From Massilia sp. YIM B02763 (lineage in GTDB: Bacteria; Pseudomonadota; Gammaproteobacteria; Burkholderiales; Burkholderiaceae_D), in the NCBI RefSeq assembly GCF_030412015.1, contig NZ_JASNRD010000033.1, positions 1-36,983 of the forward strand: 36,983 bases of DNA, read 5' to 3'. Below are positions 29,023 to 36,290 of this stretch, in pieces. The notes under the pieces were generated by a model. The model was not told the origin of the DNA and did no database searches. It saw only the letters and a program-made list of their open reading frames with translations. Both the position numbers and the translations under genes were made by a program. Positions within the stretch are counted from its first letter, which is position 1, and each line of letters opens with the position of its first letter.

Positions 29023-30044
29023 TATTTTGCCCCTTCCTTGCGGGCCATACCCACGAGCATCAGTTTGGCGGCCGACAGCACGACGAAGGTGATCGCGAAC
29101 AGGATCAGGCCCAGCGCGAACAGCGAGGACACGTGCAGCGGCGAGCTGGCTTCGGCGAATTCGTTGGCCAGCGTGGAGGAAATCGAGTTGCCCGCTTCGA
29201 ACAGCGACAGCGAGATCTTGTTGGCGTTGCCGATCACGAAGGTGACGGCCATCGTTTCACCGAGGGCACGGCCCAGGCCCAGCATGACGCCGCCGACGAC
29301 GCCGGTGCGGGTGTAGGGCAGCACGATCTTGCGCACCACTTCCCACTTGGTGCAGCCGAGGCCGTAGGCGGACTCCTTCAGCACGGCCGGCACGATCTCG
29401 AACACGTCGCGCATCACGGAAGCGATGAAGGGGATGATCATGATCGCCAGGATGATACCGGCGGTCAGCACGCCCAGGCCCATCGTGGGGCCCTTGAACA
29501 GCGGGCCGATGAACGGCAGCACGCCGATGGTGTTCTTCAGCAGCGGCTGAACGTGGTCGCCGAAGAACGGTGCGAACACGAACAGTCCCCACATGCCGTA
29601 GATGATCGACGGCACGCCGGCCAGCAGTTCCACCGCCATGCCCATCGGGCGGCGCAGGAAGGCCGGGCAGATCTCGGTGAGGAACAGGGCGATGCCGAAG
29701 CTGACGGGGAAGGCGATGGCCAGGGCGATGATCGAGGTCACCAGGGTGCCGGTGATCGCGATGAGCGCGCCGAACTTGTCGTTGATGGGGTCCCACTCGT
29801 TGGTGGTGACGAAGCCGAGGCCGAATTCGCGGAACGCAGGCGCCGCGCCGATCGCCAGCGAGATGATGATGCCGACCAGCACCAGCAGCACCGATGCGGC
29901 GAACAACAGGGTGATCTTGTGGAAGAAGAAGTCCTGGATGCGCTGGGTGCGCATGGTGTTGCGCAGGGCGACGTTCCTGGCTTCTTCCTGCTGCGCGGCC
30001 AGGGCGGCGGCGTTGTCGGCAGCGATCGCGGAGTGTGCGTTCAT
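29022..30044 (-). CDS. pstC: Phosphate ABC transporter permease PstC
   Basis: Inner-membrane permease of 340 residues. A charged cytoplasmic N-terminus of about 45 residues precedes the first TM helix (FAASVLLVLVGIIISLAIG), and the BPD_transp_1 domain has an EAA-type loop (KESAYGLGCTKWEVV). The ATG at 30044 is chosen over a TTG at 30074, which would add ten residues. No clear Shine-Dalgarno precedes it. The upstream gap to pstS holds a 15-bp hairpin that may lower its expression relative to pstS. Confidence 0.96.
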   Translation of the reverse strand: MNAHSAIAADNAAALAAQQEEARNVALRNTMRTQRIQDFFFHKITLLFAASVLLVLVGIIISLAIGAAPAFREFGLGFVTTNEWDPINDKFGALIAITGTLVTSIIALAIAFPVSFGIALFLTEICPAFLRRPMGMAVELLAGVPSIIYGMWGLFVFAPFFGDHVQPLLKNTIGVLPFIGPLFKGPTMGLGVLTAGIILAIMIIPFIASVMRDVFEIVPAVLKESAYGLGCTKWEVVRKIVLPYTRTGVVGGVMLGLGRALGETMAVTFVIGNANKISLSLFEAGNSISSTLANEFAEASSPLHVSSLFALGLILFAITFVVLSAAKLMLVGMARKEGAK

Positions 30045-30078
30045 ATGTTTGTTCAATTTATTACCCGGAAGCAAAAGC

Positions 30079-30128
30079 GCGCTGCTCCCACCTCCCCGAC
30101 CTCTCGCCGGGAAAGGTGGGAGCAGCGC
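30079..30128 (-). promoter_or_regulatory. Long mRNA hairpin between pstS and pstC
   Basis: A perfect 15-bp stem (30079-30093 with 30114-30128) encloses a 20-nt loop. It lies 22 nt after the pstS stop and 34 nt before pstC. In the transcript it is followed by GCTTTTGC, a weak U-run. This is the usual position for a partial terminator or a 3'-stabilising hairpin that makes the binding protein more abundant than the permeases. Confidence 0.75.
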
Positions 30129-30150
30129 TACCCACGGATGGGGATGTCGA

Positions 30151-31194
30151 TTACCAGACCGCCTTGCCCGAAGCGTCCTTCAGGTTCGATTTCCAGGCGG
30201 CTTCCACCAGCTTGGTGACCGAATCCGGCATCGGCACGTAGTCGAGGTCGGTGGCTGCGGCATCGCCGTTCTTGAAGGCGTAGTCGAAGAACTTCAGGAC
30301 TTCCTTGCCCTTGGCGGCGTCGGCCTGCGACTTGTGCATCAGGATGTACGAGGCGCCGGTGATCGGCCAGGCGGCCTTGCCCGGCTGGTCGGTCAGGACC
30401 ACGGCCATGCCCGGGGCCTTGGCCCAGTCGGCGTTGGCGGCGGCGGCCTTGAAGGCGTCGTCGTCCGGCTGCAGGAAGTTGCCGTCCTTGTTCTTCAGCT
30501 GGGTGTGCGACATCTTGTTCTTCTTCGAGTACGCCCATTCGACGTAGCCGATCGAACCCTTGATGCGCTGGACGTTGGCGGCGACGCCGTCATTGCCCTT
30601 GCCGCCCACGCCGACCGCCCACTTCACGGCGGTACCGGCACCGATCTTGCTCTTGAATTCCGGGTTGGTCTTGGACAGGAAATCCGTGAACAGGAACGAG
30701 GTGCCCGAGCCGTCGGCGCGGTGCACGACGGTGATGTCCTCGGCCGGCAGCTTGACGCCCGGGTTCAGGGCGGCGATGGCCTGGTCGTTCCACTTGGTGA
30801 TCTTGCCCAGGTAGATGTCGGCGACGACCGGGCCGGTCAGCTTCAATTGGCCCGGGGTGATGCCGTCCAGGTTGACGACGGTGACGACGCCGCCCATGAT
30901 GGCCGGGAACTGCATCAGGCCGGCTTCGTCCAGTTCGGCGGCCTGCAGCGGCATGTCCGAGGCGCCGAAGTCGACGGTCTTGGCCTTGATCTGCTTGATG
31001 CCGGCACCGGAACCGACCGACTGGTAGTTCAGGCCATTACCCGATGCCTTCTTGTACATCTCGGCCCACTTGGCGTAGATCGGATACGGGAAGGTGGCGC
31101 CGGCGCCGGTGATATCGGCGGCCAGGGTCGCGGTGCTCGCGAAGGTGGCGGTGGTGCCGATGATGATGGTGGCCAGCAGTTGCTTCATGCGCAT
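30151..31194 (-). CDS. pstS: Phosphate-binding periplasmic protein PstS
   Basis: Substrate-binding protein of the Pst importer, 347 residues. The signal peptide is residues 1-25 or 26 (cleavage near TLA-ADITG), so it is periplasmic. The mature N-terminus has the hallmark ITGAGATFPYPIYAKW. Phosphate-site segments include VGSGAGIKQI, FGASDMPL and the RADGSGTSFLF loop. The ATG at 31194 has AAAGGAC at good spacing; an ATG two codons later is possible. It is the first gene of pstSCAB-phoU-phoB-phoR and lies directly behind a Pho box and -10 (31237-31290). Confidence 0.98.
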   Translation of the reverse strand: MRMKQLLATIIIGTTATFASTATLAADITGAGATFPYPIYAKWAEMYKKASGNGLNYQSVGSGAGIKQIKAKTVDFGASDMPLQAAELDEAGLMQFPAIMGGVVTVVNLDGITPGQLKLTGPVVADIYLGKITKWNDQAIAALNPGVKLPAEDITVVHRADGSGTSFLFTDFLSKTNPEFKSKIGAGTAVKWAVGVGGKGNDGVAANVQRIKGSIGYVEWAYSKKNKMSHTQLKNKDGNFLQPDDDAFKAAAANADWAKAPGMAVVLTDQPGKAAWPITGASYILMHKSQADAAKGKEVLKFFDYAFKNGDAAATDLDYVPMPDSVTKLVEAAWKSNLKDASGKAVW

Positions 31195-31236
31195 ATCAAG
31201 TCCTTTGGTTAGGGTGTGAGACGTTTGATGCTGCGC

Positions 31237-31290
31237 AGTGTAGCGATCGAATATGACGGCTTTATGACAGGCGTGACATATTCATATGAC
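31237..31290 (-). promoter_or_regulatory. Pho box and promoter of pstS
   Basis: On the minus strand, CTGTCATAAAGCCGTCATA (31270-31252) contains two TGTCA-type half-sites exactly 11 bp apart, close to the Pho box consensus. Nine bp later comes TACACT (31242-31237), a good -10, with the Pho box replacing the -35. Two more half-sites (GTCAC and GTCAT) lie just upstream, to 31290, at irregular spacing. PhoB-dependent control is expected. Confidence 0.85.
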
Positions 31291-31319
31291 GCCTCTTTTA
31301 TCATGCACCAAGCCTGGAA

Positions 31320-31336
31320 AAGCGTGTCACACGCTT
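31320..31336. promoter_or_regulatory. 17-nt perfect palindrome
   Basis: AAGCGTGT-C-ACACGCTT is perfectly symmetric around one central base. It lies between the pstS Pho box and the small ORF. A one-base centre does not form a stable hairpin in RNA, so a dimeric DNA-binding protein site is more likely than a terminator. Confidence 0.5.
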
Positions 31337-31496
31337 GCTTCCGGCATGTCACACTCACCCTTTCCTACGTACTTTTTCCCTATGACGAAGCATGCGCTGC
31401 GTATGAAAAAAAGCCGCTTGTAAATACATGGCCGTCTGCTAGTTTGAAAGCGTGTCGGTCACCAAGGGAGGAATCGCTCAACGGCGTTGGAACGTC

Positions 31497-31616
31497 ATGC
31501 TGGTCAGTCTATTCATTACAGGAGTGCTGGGGGGCATTGCCGGCCTGCTTCTCTTCGACGTCATCGGGGAAGCACGCGGAAGCCGCGGCAAGCTGAAGGA
31601 TCGCTATCACGAATAG
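31497..31616 (+). CDS. Candidate 39-residue single-helix membrane protein
   Basis: ATG at 31497, TAG at 31614-31616. The product has one strongly hydrophobic segment (residues 2-20, rich in Leu, Ile, Gly) followed by a hydrophilic, basic tail (FDVIGEARGS, then KLKDRYHE), typical of small inner-membrane proteins. The frame is open upstream to a GTG at 31452, which would give 54 residues with a basic stretch QRRWN before the helix. GGGAGG (31466-31471) lies 25 nt before the ATG, too far for a classic site, and only GGA is near. Support for a real unit: a promoter-like TTGTAA-16-TAGTTT upstream and a hairpin with a T-run downstream (31643-31680). It is divergent from pstS. I do not recognise the family; the function is unknown. 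Confidence 0.5.
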   Translation: MLVSLFITGVLGGIAGLLLFDVIGEARGSRGKLKDRYHE

Positions 31617-31642
31617 CAGGTAGGGCCAGGAGCCCGATATGG

Positions 31643-31680
31643 AAAGCGGCGGCGCCCCGCGAAGGACGACGCCGCTTTTT
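31643..31680 (+). terminator. Terminator after the small membrane ORF
   Basis: AAAGCGGCG (31643-31651) pairs with CGCCGCTTT (31670-31678) over an 18-nt loop, and Ts continue to 31680. It lies 26 nt after the small ORF stop. It could also act on the PilZ gene from the other side, but the T-run is better on the plus strand. Confidence 0.62.
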
Positions 31681-31704
31681 CGTGGACGCCGAAGCGCCGA
31701 TGGC

Positions 31705-32022
31705 TCAGCGCAGGAAGCGCGTGAGCTGGCTCATCGCGGCCAGGTCCAGGTGCAGGAACTGGAACCCGACCTTGAATTCCCCATGGCTGAGGATGGAATA
31801 CATGACCTTGCTGCGCACTTGCAGCGAGACCGACTTGCCGTCGACCAGCAGGTCGAAGCTCACCAGGCCTGCCTGCCCCGCCTGCAGCGGATGCGGCACG
31901 GTGATGCTGACGCCGTTGGCGCCGATGTCGGTGGTATGGCCGAGCACGGGCGCCTGGCCCTCCATCGCCACGATGGCCTTGACCTTGAAGATCTTGCGGG
32001 CGGATTTCCTTTGTTCTGTCAC
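31705..32022 (-). CDS. PilZ domain protein (putative c-di-GMP receptor)
   Basis: Single-domain protein of 105 residues. The c-di-GMP binding motifs are an RxxxR near the N-terminus (R5 and R9) and DIGANG at 32-37, the (D/N)xSxxG motif with glycine in place of serine. Hydrophobic strands follow (VSFDLLVDGKSVSLQVRSKVMYS), ending in FKVGFQFLHLD, as in many stand-alone PilZ proteins. The start is GTG at 32022 with AAGG upstream. It lies 59 nt after radA on the same strand. It might answer the diguanylate cyclase at 8315-9895, but the two are 22 kb apart and the link is only functional guesswork. Confidence 0.88.
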   Translation of the reverse strand: MTEQRKSARKIFKVKAIVAMEGQAPVLGHTTDIGANGVSITVPHPLQAGQAGLVSFDLLVDGKSVSLQVRSKVMYSILSHGEFKVGFQFLHLDLAAMSQLTRFLR

Positions 32023-32081
32023 ACTATTACCTTAAAGCAATTGTTAGCAAGGTAAAAGTATAGGGCCAAACGGGAACTTCG

Positions 32082-33458
32082 TCAGTCGAGCTCGCGCAAC
32101 TTGCTGAAGGCTTCGTCGATCCTTTCGACGGCCACGATCGTCATTCCTTCAATCTTTTGTTTTGGCGCATTTGCCTTCGGCACCATCGCAATCGAGAAGC
32201 CCAGCTTGGCCGCCTCGCGCAGGCGCTCCTGGCCGCGCGGCGCCGGCCGGATCTCGCCGGCCAGGCCGACCTCGCCGAACACGACGAGGCCGCGCGGCAG
32301 CGGCTTGTTGCGCATCGATGAATTAATGGCAAGCAGCACGGCCAGGTCGGCCGCCGGTTCCGCGATCTTGACGCCGCCCACCGCATTGATGAACACGTCC
32401 TGGTCGAAGGCGGCGATGCCCGCATGGCGGTGCAGCACGGCCAGCAGCATGGCGAGGCGGTTCTGCTCGAGGCCGACGGACAGGCGGCGCGCGTTCGGCA
32501 GGTGGCTGGCGTCGACCAGCGCCTGCACCTCGACCAGCAGCGGGCGCGTGCCTTCCTGCGTCACCATCACGCAGGAACCGGGCACCTGGTTGTCGTGCTG
32601 GGACAGGAACAGCGCCGACGGGTTCGACACCCCTTTCAAGCCCTTTTCCGTCATCGCGAACACGCCCAGCTCGTTGACGGCGCCGAAGCGGTTCTTGATG
32701 GCACGCACCAGGCGGAAGCTCGACTGGGTATCGCCCTCGAAGTACAGCACCGTGTCGACGATGTGTTCCAGCACGCGGGGACCCGCCAGCGCGCCCTCCT
32801 TCGTCACGTGGCCGACCAGGATGATCGTCACGCCGGTCTGCTTGGCCACGCGCGTGAGCTGGGCCGCGCATTCGCGCACCTGGGACACGGAACCCGGCGC
32901 GGACGTCAGGGCGTCCGAATACAGCGTCTGGATCGAGTCGATCACGGCCACTTCCGGCTTGACGTCGGCCAGCGTGCCGAGGATTTTCTCCAGCTGGATC
33001 TCGGCCTGCAATTTGAGATCCTTCGCCTCGACCTGCAGGCGCTTGGCGCGCAGCGCGATCTGGGCGCCGGATTCCTCGCCCGACACGTACAAGGTATTGC
33101 GGGTGGCGGCCAGGTTGGCCAGCGCCTGCAGCAGCAGCGTCGACTTGCCGATGCCGGGGTCGCCGCCGATCAGCACGACGCCGCCCGCGACCAGGCCGCC
33201 GCCCAGCACGCGGTCGAATTCCTCGATGCCCGTGCCGAAGCGCGGCACGTCGATGGCCTCGATGTCGGACAGCGACAGCACGGGCGCCGTCTGCGCCAGC
33301 GCCTTGTGGTGGGTGGCCTGCGACATGCGGTTCAGGCCCTGGGTCTCGACCTGCTCGGTCATCGTGTTCCAGGCCTTGCAATCGACGCATTGGCCGGTCC
33401 AGCGGCTGGCGACGCTGCCGCAGTCGCTGCATACGAAACTGGTACGTGGTTTTGCCAT
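32082..33458 (-). CDS. radA: DNA repair protein RadA
   Basis: RecA-like ATPase and helicase that aids branch migration in recombinational repair, 458 residues. The N-terminal zinc finger has C10, C13, C24 and C27. The ATPase core has Walker A GGDPGIGKST (98-107) and the RadA-specific KNRFG motif (255-259). The C-terminal third is the Lon-protease-like domain (contains DVFINAVGGVKIAEPAADLAV-type sequence, e.g. AVGGVKIAEPAADLA), which lacks the protease site as usual. AGGAACC precedes the ATG at 33458. A REP-like repeat lies upstream. Confidence 0.98.
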   Translation of the reverse strand: MAKPRTSFVCSDCGSVASRWTGQCVDCKAWNTMTEQVETQGLNRMSQATHHKALAQTAPVLSLSDIEAIDVPRFGTGIEEFDRVLGGGLVAGGVVLIGGDPGIGKSTLLLQALANLAATRNTLYVSGEESGAQIALRAKRLQVEAKDLKLQAEIQLEKILGTLADVKPEVAVIDSIQTLYSDALTSAPGSVSQVRECAAQLTRVAKQTGVTIILVGHVTKEGALAGPRVLEHIVDTVLYFEGDTQSSFRLVRAIKNRFGAVNELGVFAMTEKGLKGVSNPSALFLSQHDNQVPGSCVMVTQEGTRPLLVEVQALVDASHLPNARRLSVGLEQNRLAMLLAVLHRHAGIAAFDQDVFINAVGGVKIAEPAADLAVLLAINSSMRNKPLPRGLVVFGEVGLAGEIRPAPRGQERLREAAKLGFSIAMVPKANAPKQKIEGMTIVAVERIDEAFSKLRELD

Positions 33459-33479
33459 GGTTCCTATTTAGATAGATGC

Positions 33480-33560
33480 TGGGCACGTGGCGCCCACGCT
33501 ACGATATACATTGGCCGACATGGGTTGGCAATGGCCCAGGGTGGGCACCACGTGCCCACC
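33480..33560. repeat. REP-like inverted doublet between alr and radA
   Basis: TGGGCACGTGGCGCCCAC (33480-33497) and GTGGGCACCACGTGCCCA (33541-33558) are inverted near-copies, 17 of 18 positions. The second is a perfect 9-bp hairpin when extended (GGTGGGCAC-CAC-GTGCCCACC, 33540-33560). About 43 bp lie between them. It fills most of the 112-bp gap between the alr stop and the radA start. Confidence 0.75.
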
Positions 33561-33570
33561 AGACGTGCGC

Positions 33571-34686
33571 TCAATCGCAGCCCAGGCGGTTTTCCATCAC
33601 GCGCACGCGTGGGGCCAGCGCGCACATCAATTCATAGCCGATCGTGCCGGCCGCCTGGGCGACCTCGTCGATCGGCAAGCCGTCGCCCCACAGCGTGACC
33701 TTGCAGCCGACGCCGGCGTTCGGCACGGGAGTCAGGTCGACCGTCATCATGTCCATCGACACCCTGCCGACCAGCGTCGTGCGCACCCCGTTGACCAGCA
33801 CCGGCGTGCCGTGCTCGGCATGGCGCGGATAGCCGTCGGCATAGCCGCAGGCGACCACGCCCACCGTCATCGGCTTGTCGGCCTGGAAACGGCTGCCGTA
33901 GCCGACGCTCTCGCCGGCCTCGATGTGCTGGACGCCGATGATCTCGGACTTCAGCGTCATCGTCGGCAACAGGCCGTAATCCTTGGCCGTACGCCCACCC
34001 GGCGTGCCGCCGTACAACATGATGCCGGGACGCACCCAGTCGCTCTTGAGCTCGGCGTCCAGGCCGCCCAGCAGGCCAGCCTGGTGCAGTACCCCGCCGG
34101 AATTGGACAGGCTGCGTTCCCCCTCGAGGCCGTCCGCGCCCAGGCGGAAGCGGCGCACCTGCTCGGCGATTCCCAGGCGCGGATGCTCGAGTTCGTCCGA
34201 ATTGGCGAAGTGGGTCATGTGCGTGATGCTGCGGATCCCGGGAATCGCGCGCAGGCGCTTGTAGGCGGCGCGGTAGTCTTCCGGGTTGAAGCCGAGGCGG
34301 TTCATGCCCGTGTTCATCTTGAGGTGGACGTCGATCGGGCGGTACAGCTGGGTGTACTCGAGCATCTTGATCTGCTCGATGCAGTGCACGGTGCTGTTGA
34401 TATTGTGCTCGGCCAGCAGCGGGATGTCGGACGCGTCGAAGATTCCCTCTAATAAAAGAATCGGCTTGATCCAGCCGAGCTCGCGCAAGCGCAGCGCGCC
34501 CTCGGTCTCGATGAGGGCCAGGCCGTCGGCCTGGACGAAGCCGCGCATGCCGCGTTCGAGTCCGTGGCCGTAGGCATTGGCCTTGACCACGGCCCACAGC
34601 CTGGACATCGGCGCGCAGGCGCGCGCCTGGTTCAGGTTGTGTTGCATCGAGTCAAGATGAATGGTGGCTTGCAGGGGACGTGGCAT
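33571..34686 (-). CDS. alr: Alanine racemase
   Basis: PLP-dependent interconversion of L- and D-alanine for peptidoglycan, 371 residues. PLP lysine K35 lies in VVKANAYGHG. The opposite catalytic base is Y263 in VGYGSRF. The N-terminal TIM barrel carries HLKMNTGMNRLGF and THFANSD, and the C-terminal beta domain has the VSMDMMTVDLT segment. The ATG at 34686 gives the expected N-terminus (ATIHLDSMQHNL); no strong Shine-Dalgarno is seen. It is divergent from lplT and followed by radA after a repeat. With no second racemase gene in view, alr versus dadX is judged from the radA/lplT neighbourhood. Confidence 0.96.
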   Translation of the reverse strand: MPRPLQATIHLDSMQHNLNQARACAPMSRLWAVVKANAYGHGLERGMRGFVQADGLALIETEGALRLRELGWIKPILLLEGIFDASDIPLLAEHNINSTVHCIEQIKMLEYTQLYRPIDVHLKMNTGMNRLGFNPEDYRAAYKRLRAIPGIRSITHMTHFANSDELEHPRLGIAEQVRRFRLGADGLEGERSLSNSGGVLHQAGLLGGLDAELKSDWVRPGIMLYGGTPGGRTAKDYGLLPTMTLKSEIIGVQHIEAGESVGYGSRFQADKPMTVGVVACGYADGYPRHAEHGTPVLVNGVRTTLVGRVSMDMMTVDLTPVPNAGVGCKVTLWGDGLPIDEVAQAAGTIGYELMCALAPRVRVMENRLGCD

Positions 34687-34765
34687 GAGGTGCAGATGGT
34701 GGCGCTGGGCCGTAAACGAAAGGACTATTTTACCCCCGGCAGTGAAACGCCGTATTGTCGATTCC

Positions 34766-34794
34766 TTGGGTGCGGCGTTCTTTCATGGTATAAA
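34766..34794 (+). promoter_or_regulatory. Sigma-70 promoter of lplT
   Basis: TTGGGT (34766-34771) and TATAAA (34789-34794) are separated by 17 bp. Transcription would start near 34801, leaving a leader of about 27 nt before the ATG at 34828. Confidence 0.65.
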
Positions 34795-34827
34795 GCAACC
34801 CACACCAAGTTTTGTAGAACGTCTCGA

Positions 34828-36087
34828 ATGAATCGTGGTTTTTATACCATCATGGCGGCGCAGTTCTTCTCGTCGCTCGCAGATAGCGCGTTGCTGTTCG
34901 TCGCGATCGATCTGCTGGCGGCAATGCATGCGCCGCCATCGCTGATTCCGCTGCTCAAACTGTCATTCGTCCTGTTCTACGTCTTGCTGGCCCCGTTCGT
35001 CGGCGCGTTCGCCGATTCGATGCTGAAGGGCCGCGTGATGTTCATCGCCAACCTCATCAAGGTCTTCGGCTGCGGCCTCGTGTTCGCGGGCATCCATCCG
35101 CTGATGGCCTATGCCGTGGTCGGCTTCGGCGCGGCCGTCTATTCGCCGGCCAAGTACGGCATCCTGACCGAGCTGCTGCCGCCGGAAAAACTCGTCGTCG
35201 CCAACGGCTGGATCGAAGGACTGACCGTGCTGTCGATCATCCTGGGCACCGCGTTCGGCGGCGCCCTCGTCAGCCCGCTGGGCGGCGCCTGGCTGCTGGA
35301 CCACGTGTCCGCGCTGCACAGCGTCATCTCCACGCCGAGCCAGGCCTCGCTGGCCGTGCTGATCGGCGTCTACGTGCTGGCGGCCCTGTTCAACCTGGGC
35401 ATCCCGGACACCGGCGCGCGCTACGACCACCAGGAACGCAACCCGACCAAGCTGATCGCCGACTTCGCCACCTGCTCGGCCACGCTGTGGAAAGACAAGC
35501 TGGGCCAGATCTCGCTGGCCGTTACCACGCTGTTCTGGGGCGCCGGCGCCACGCTGCAGCTCATCGTCATCAAGTGGGCCGAGCGCTCGCTGCAGCTGCC
35601 GCTGGACAAGTCCACGAGCCTGATCGGCATCTTCGCGCTGGGCGTCGCCGCCGGCGCCGCGGCCGCCGCCAAGGTCATCCCGCTGCGCAAGTCGCTGACC
35701 GTGATCCCGCTGGGCATCGTCATGGGCCTCGTCGTGACCAGCATGACCCTCGTGCATTCGGTGACGGTGGCGGTGCCCCTCCTGATGATCATCGGCCTGC
35801 TGTCCGGCTTCTTCGTCGTGCCGATGAACGCCCTGCTGCAGCACCGCGGCCACGTGCTGATGAGCGCCGGCCACTCGATCGCCGTGCAGAACTTCAACGA
35901 GAACCTGTCGATCCTGACCATGCTGGCCGTGTACGCCATCATGATCACGCTGAACCTGGACCTGAACATCATCATCGTCCTGTTCGGCATGTCGCTGGCC
36001 GGCATCATGTTCCTGATCGGCCGCCGCCACGCGGCCAACCAGCGCGAGCACGATTCCCTCGCGCTGATCGGCGAGCACAAGCACTGA
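34828..36087 (+). CDS. lplT: Lysophospholipid transporter LplT
   Basis: Major facilitator protein of 419 residues and about 12 TM helices that flips lysophospholipids across the inner membrane for re-acylation. The N-terminus MNRGFYTIMAAQFFSSLADSALL and the VVGFGAAVYSPAKYGILTELLPPEKLV loop are typical of LplT. The frame is open far upstream into the region opposite alr, but the ATG at 34828 follows a good promoter and gives the family N-terminus. The usual partner acyltransferase-synthetase (Aas) is not fused or adjacent here. The stop codon is directly followed by a repeat element that fills the gap to the convergent DUF1853 gene. Confidence 0.94.
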   Translation: MNRGFYTIMAAQFFSSLADSALLFVAIDLLAAMHAPPSLIPLLKLSFVLFYVLLAPFVGAFADSMLKGRVMFIANLIKVFGCGLVFAGIHPLMAYAVVGFGAAVYSPAKYGILTELLPPEKLVVANGWIEGLTVLSIILGTAFGGALVSPLGGAWLLDHVSALHSVISTPSQASLAVLIGVYVLAALFNLGIPDTGARYDHQERNPTKLIADFATCSATLWKDKLGQISLAVTTLFWGAGATLQLIVIKWAERSLQLPLDKSTSLIGIFALGVAAGAAAAAKVIPLRKSLTVIPLGIVMGLVVTSMTLVHSVTVAVPLLMIIGLLSGFFVVPMNALLQHRGHVLMSAGHSIAVQNFNENLSILTMLAVYAIMITLNLDLNIIIVLFGMSLAGIMFLIGRRHAANQREHDSLALIGEHKH

Positions 36088-36290
36088 GTCGGGGTCAGAG
36101 CATATTTACGCGGCAATTCGGGGTCAGAGCACTTTTTTGTGCAATTGATCCTTGTTTAAGATGTGATGCCGGTCCCGTCATGCGCCAGGCCGCTGCGAGC
36201 CTGGTCGATGCCTAACTTGCCATCGGAGCCATTTCTCCGAAATGTGCTCTGCCCCCGAATTTTCCTCGAAATGTGCTCTGACCCCGAATT
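36088..36290. repeat. 203-bp element of mirrored GGGGTCAGAGCA doublets
   Basis: The core CGGGGTCAGAGCA occurs on the plus strand at 36090-36102 and 36119-36131. The inverted core occurs at 36245-36257 (one mismatch) and 36274-36286. The period is 29 bp in both doublets. The extended unit reads AATTCGGGGTCAGAGCAC in the better copies. The outer ends touch the stop codons of lplT (36085-36087) and the DUF1853 gene (36291-36293). The 113-bp centre has no gene I recognise. Repeats of this type accompany REP-associated transposases in related genomes to my knowledge; none is encoded here. Confidence 0.8.

Larger units (their letters stand above)
31195..31496. other. AT-rich intergenic region between pstS and the small ORF
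   Basis: These 302 bp contain the Pho-box promoter of pstS (31237-31290, minus), a 17-nt palindrome (31320-31336), two TGTCAC half-sites 22 nt apart on the plus strand (31325 and 31347), and a possible plus-strand promoter TTGTAA-16-TAGTTT (31418-31445). No larger ORF is convincing here. Confidence 0.6.

Noticed and set aside
36088..36290. The 29-bp period repeats as a CRISPR remnant.
   Set aside because: Only two units per side, units nearly fill the period leaving no spacer-sized unique sequence, and the two sides are inverted. No cas genes.
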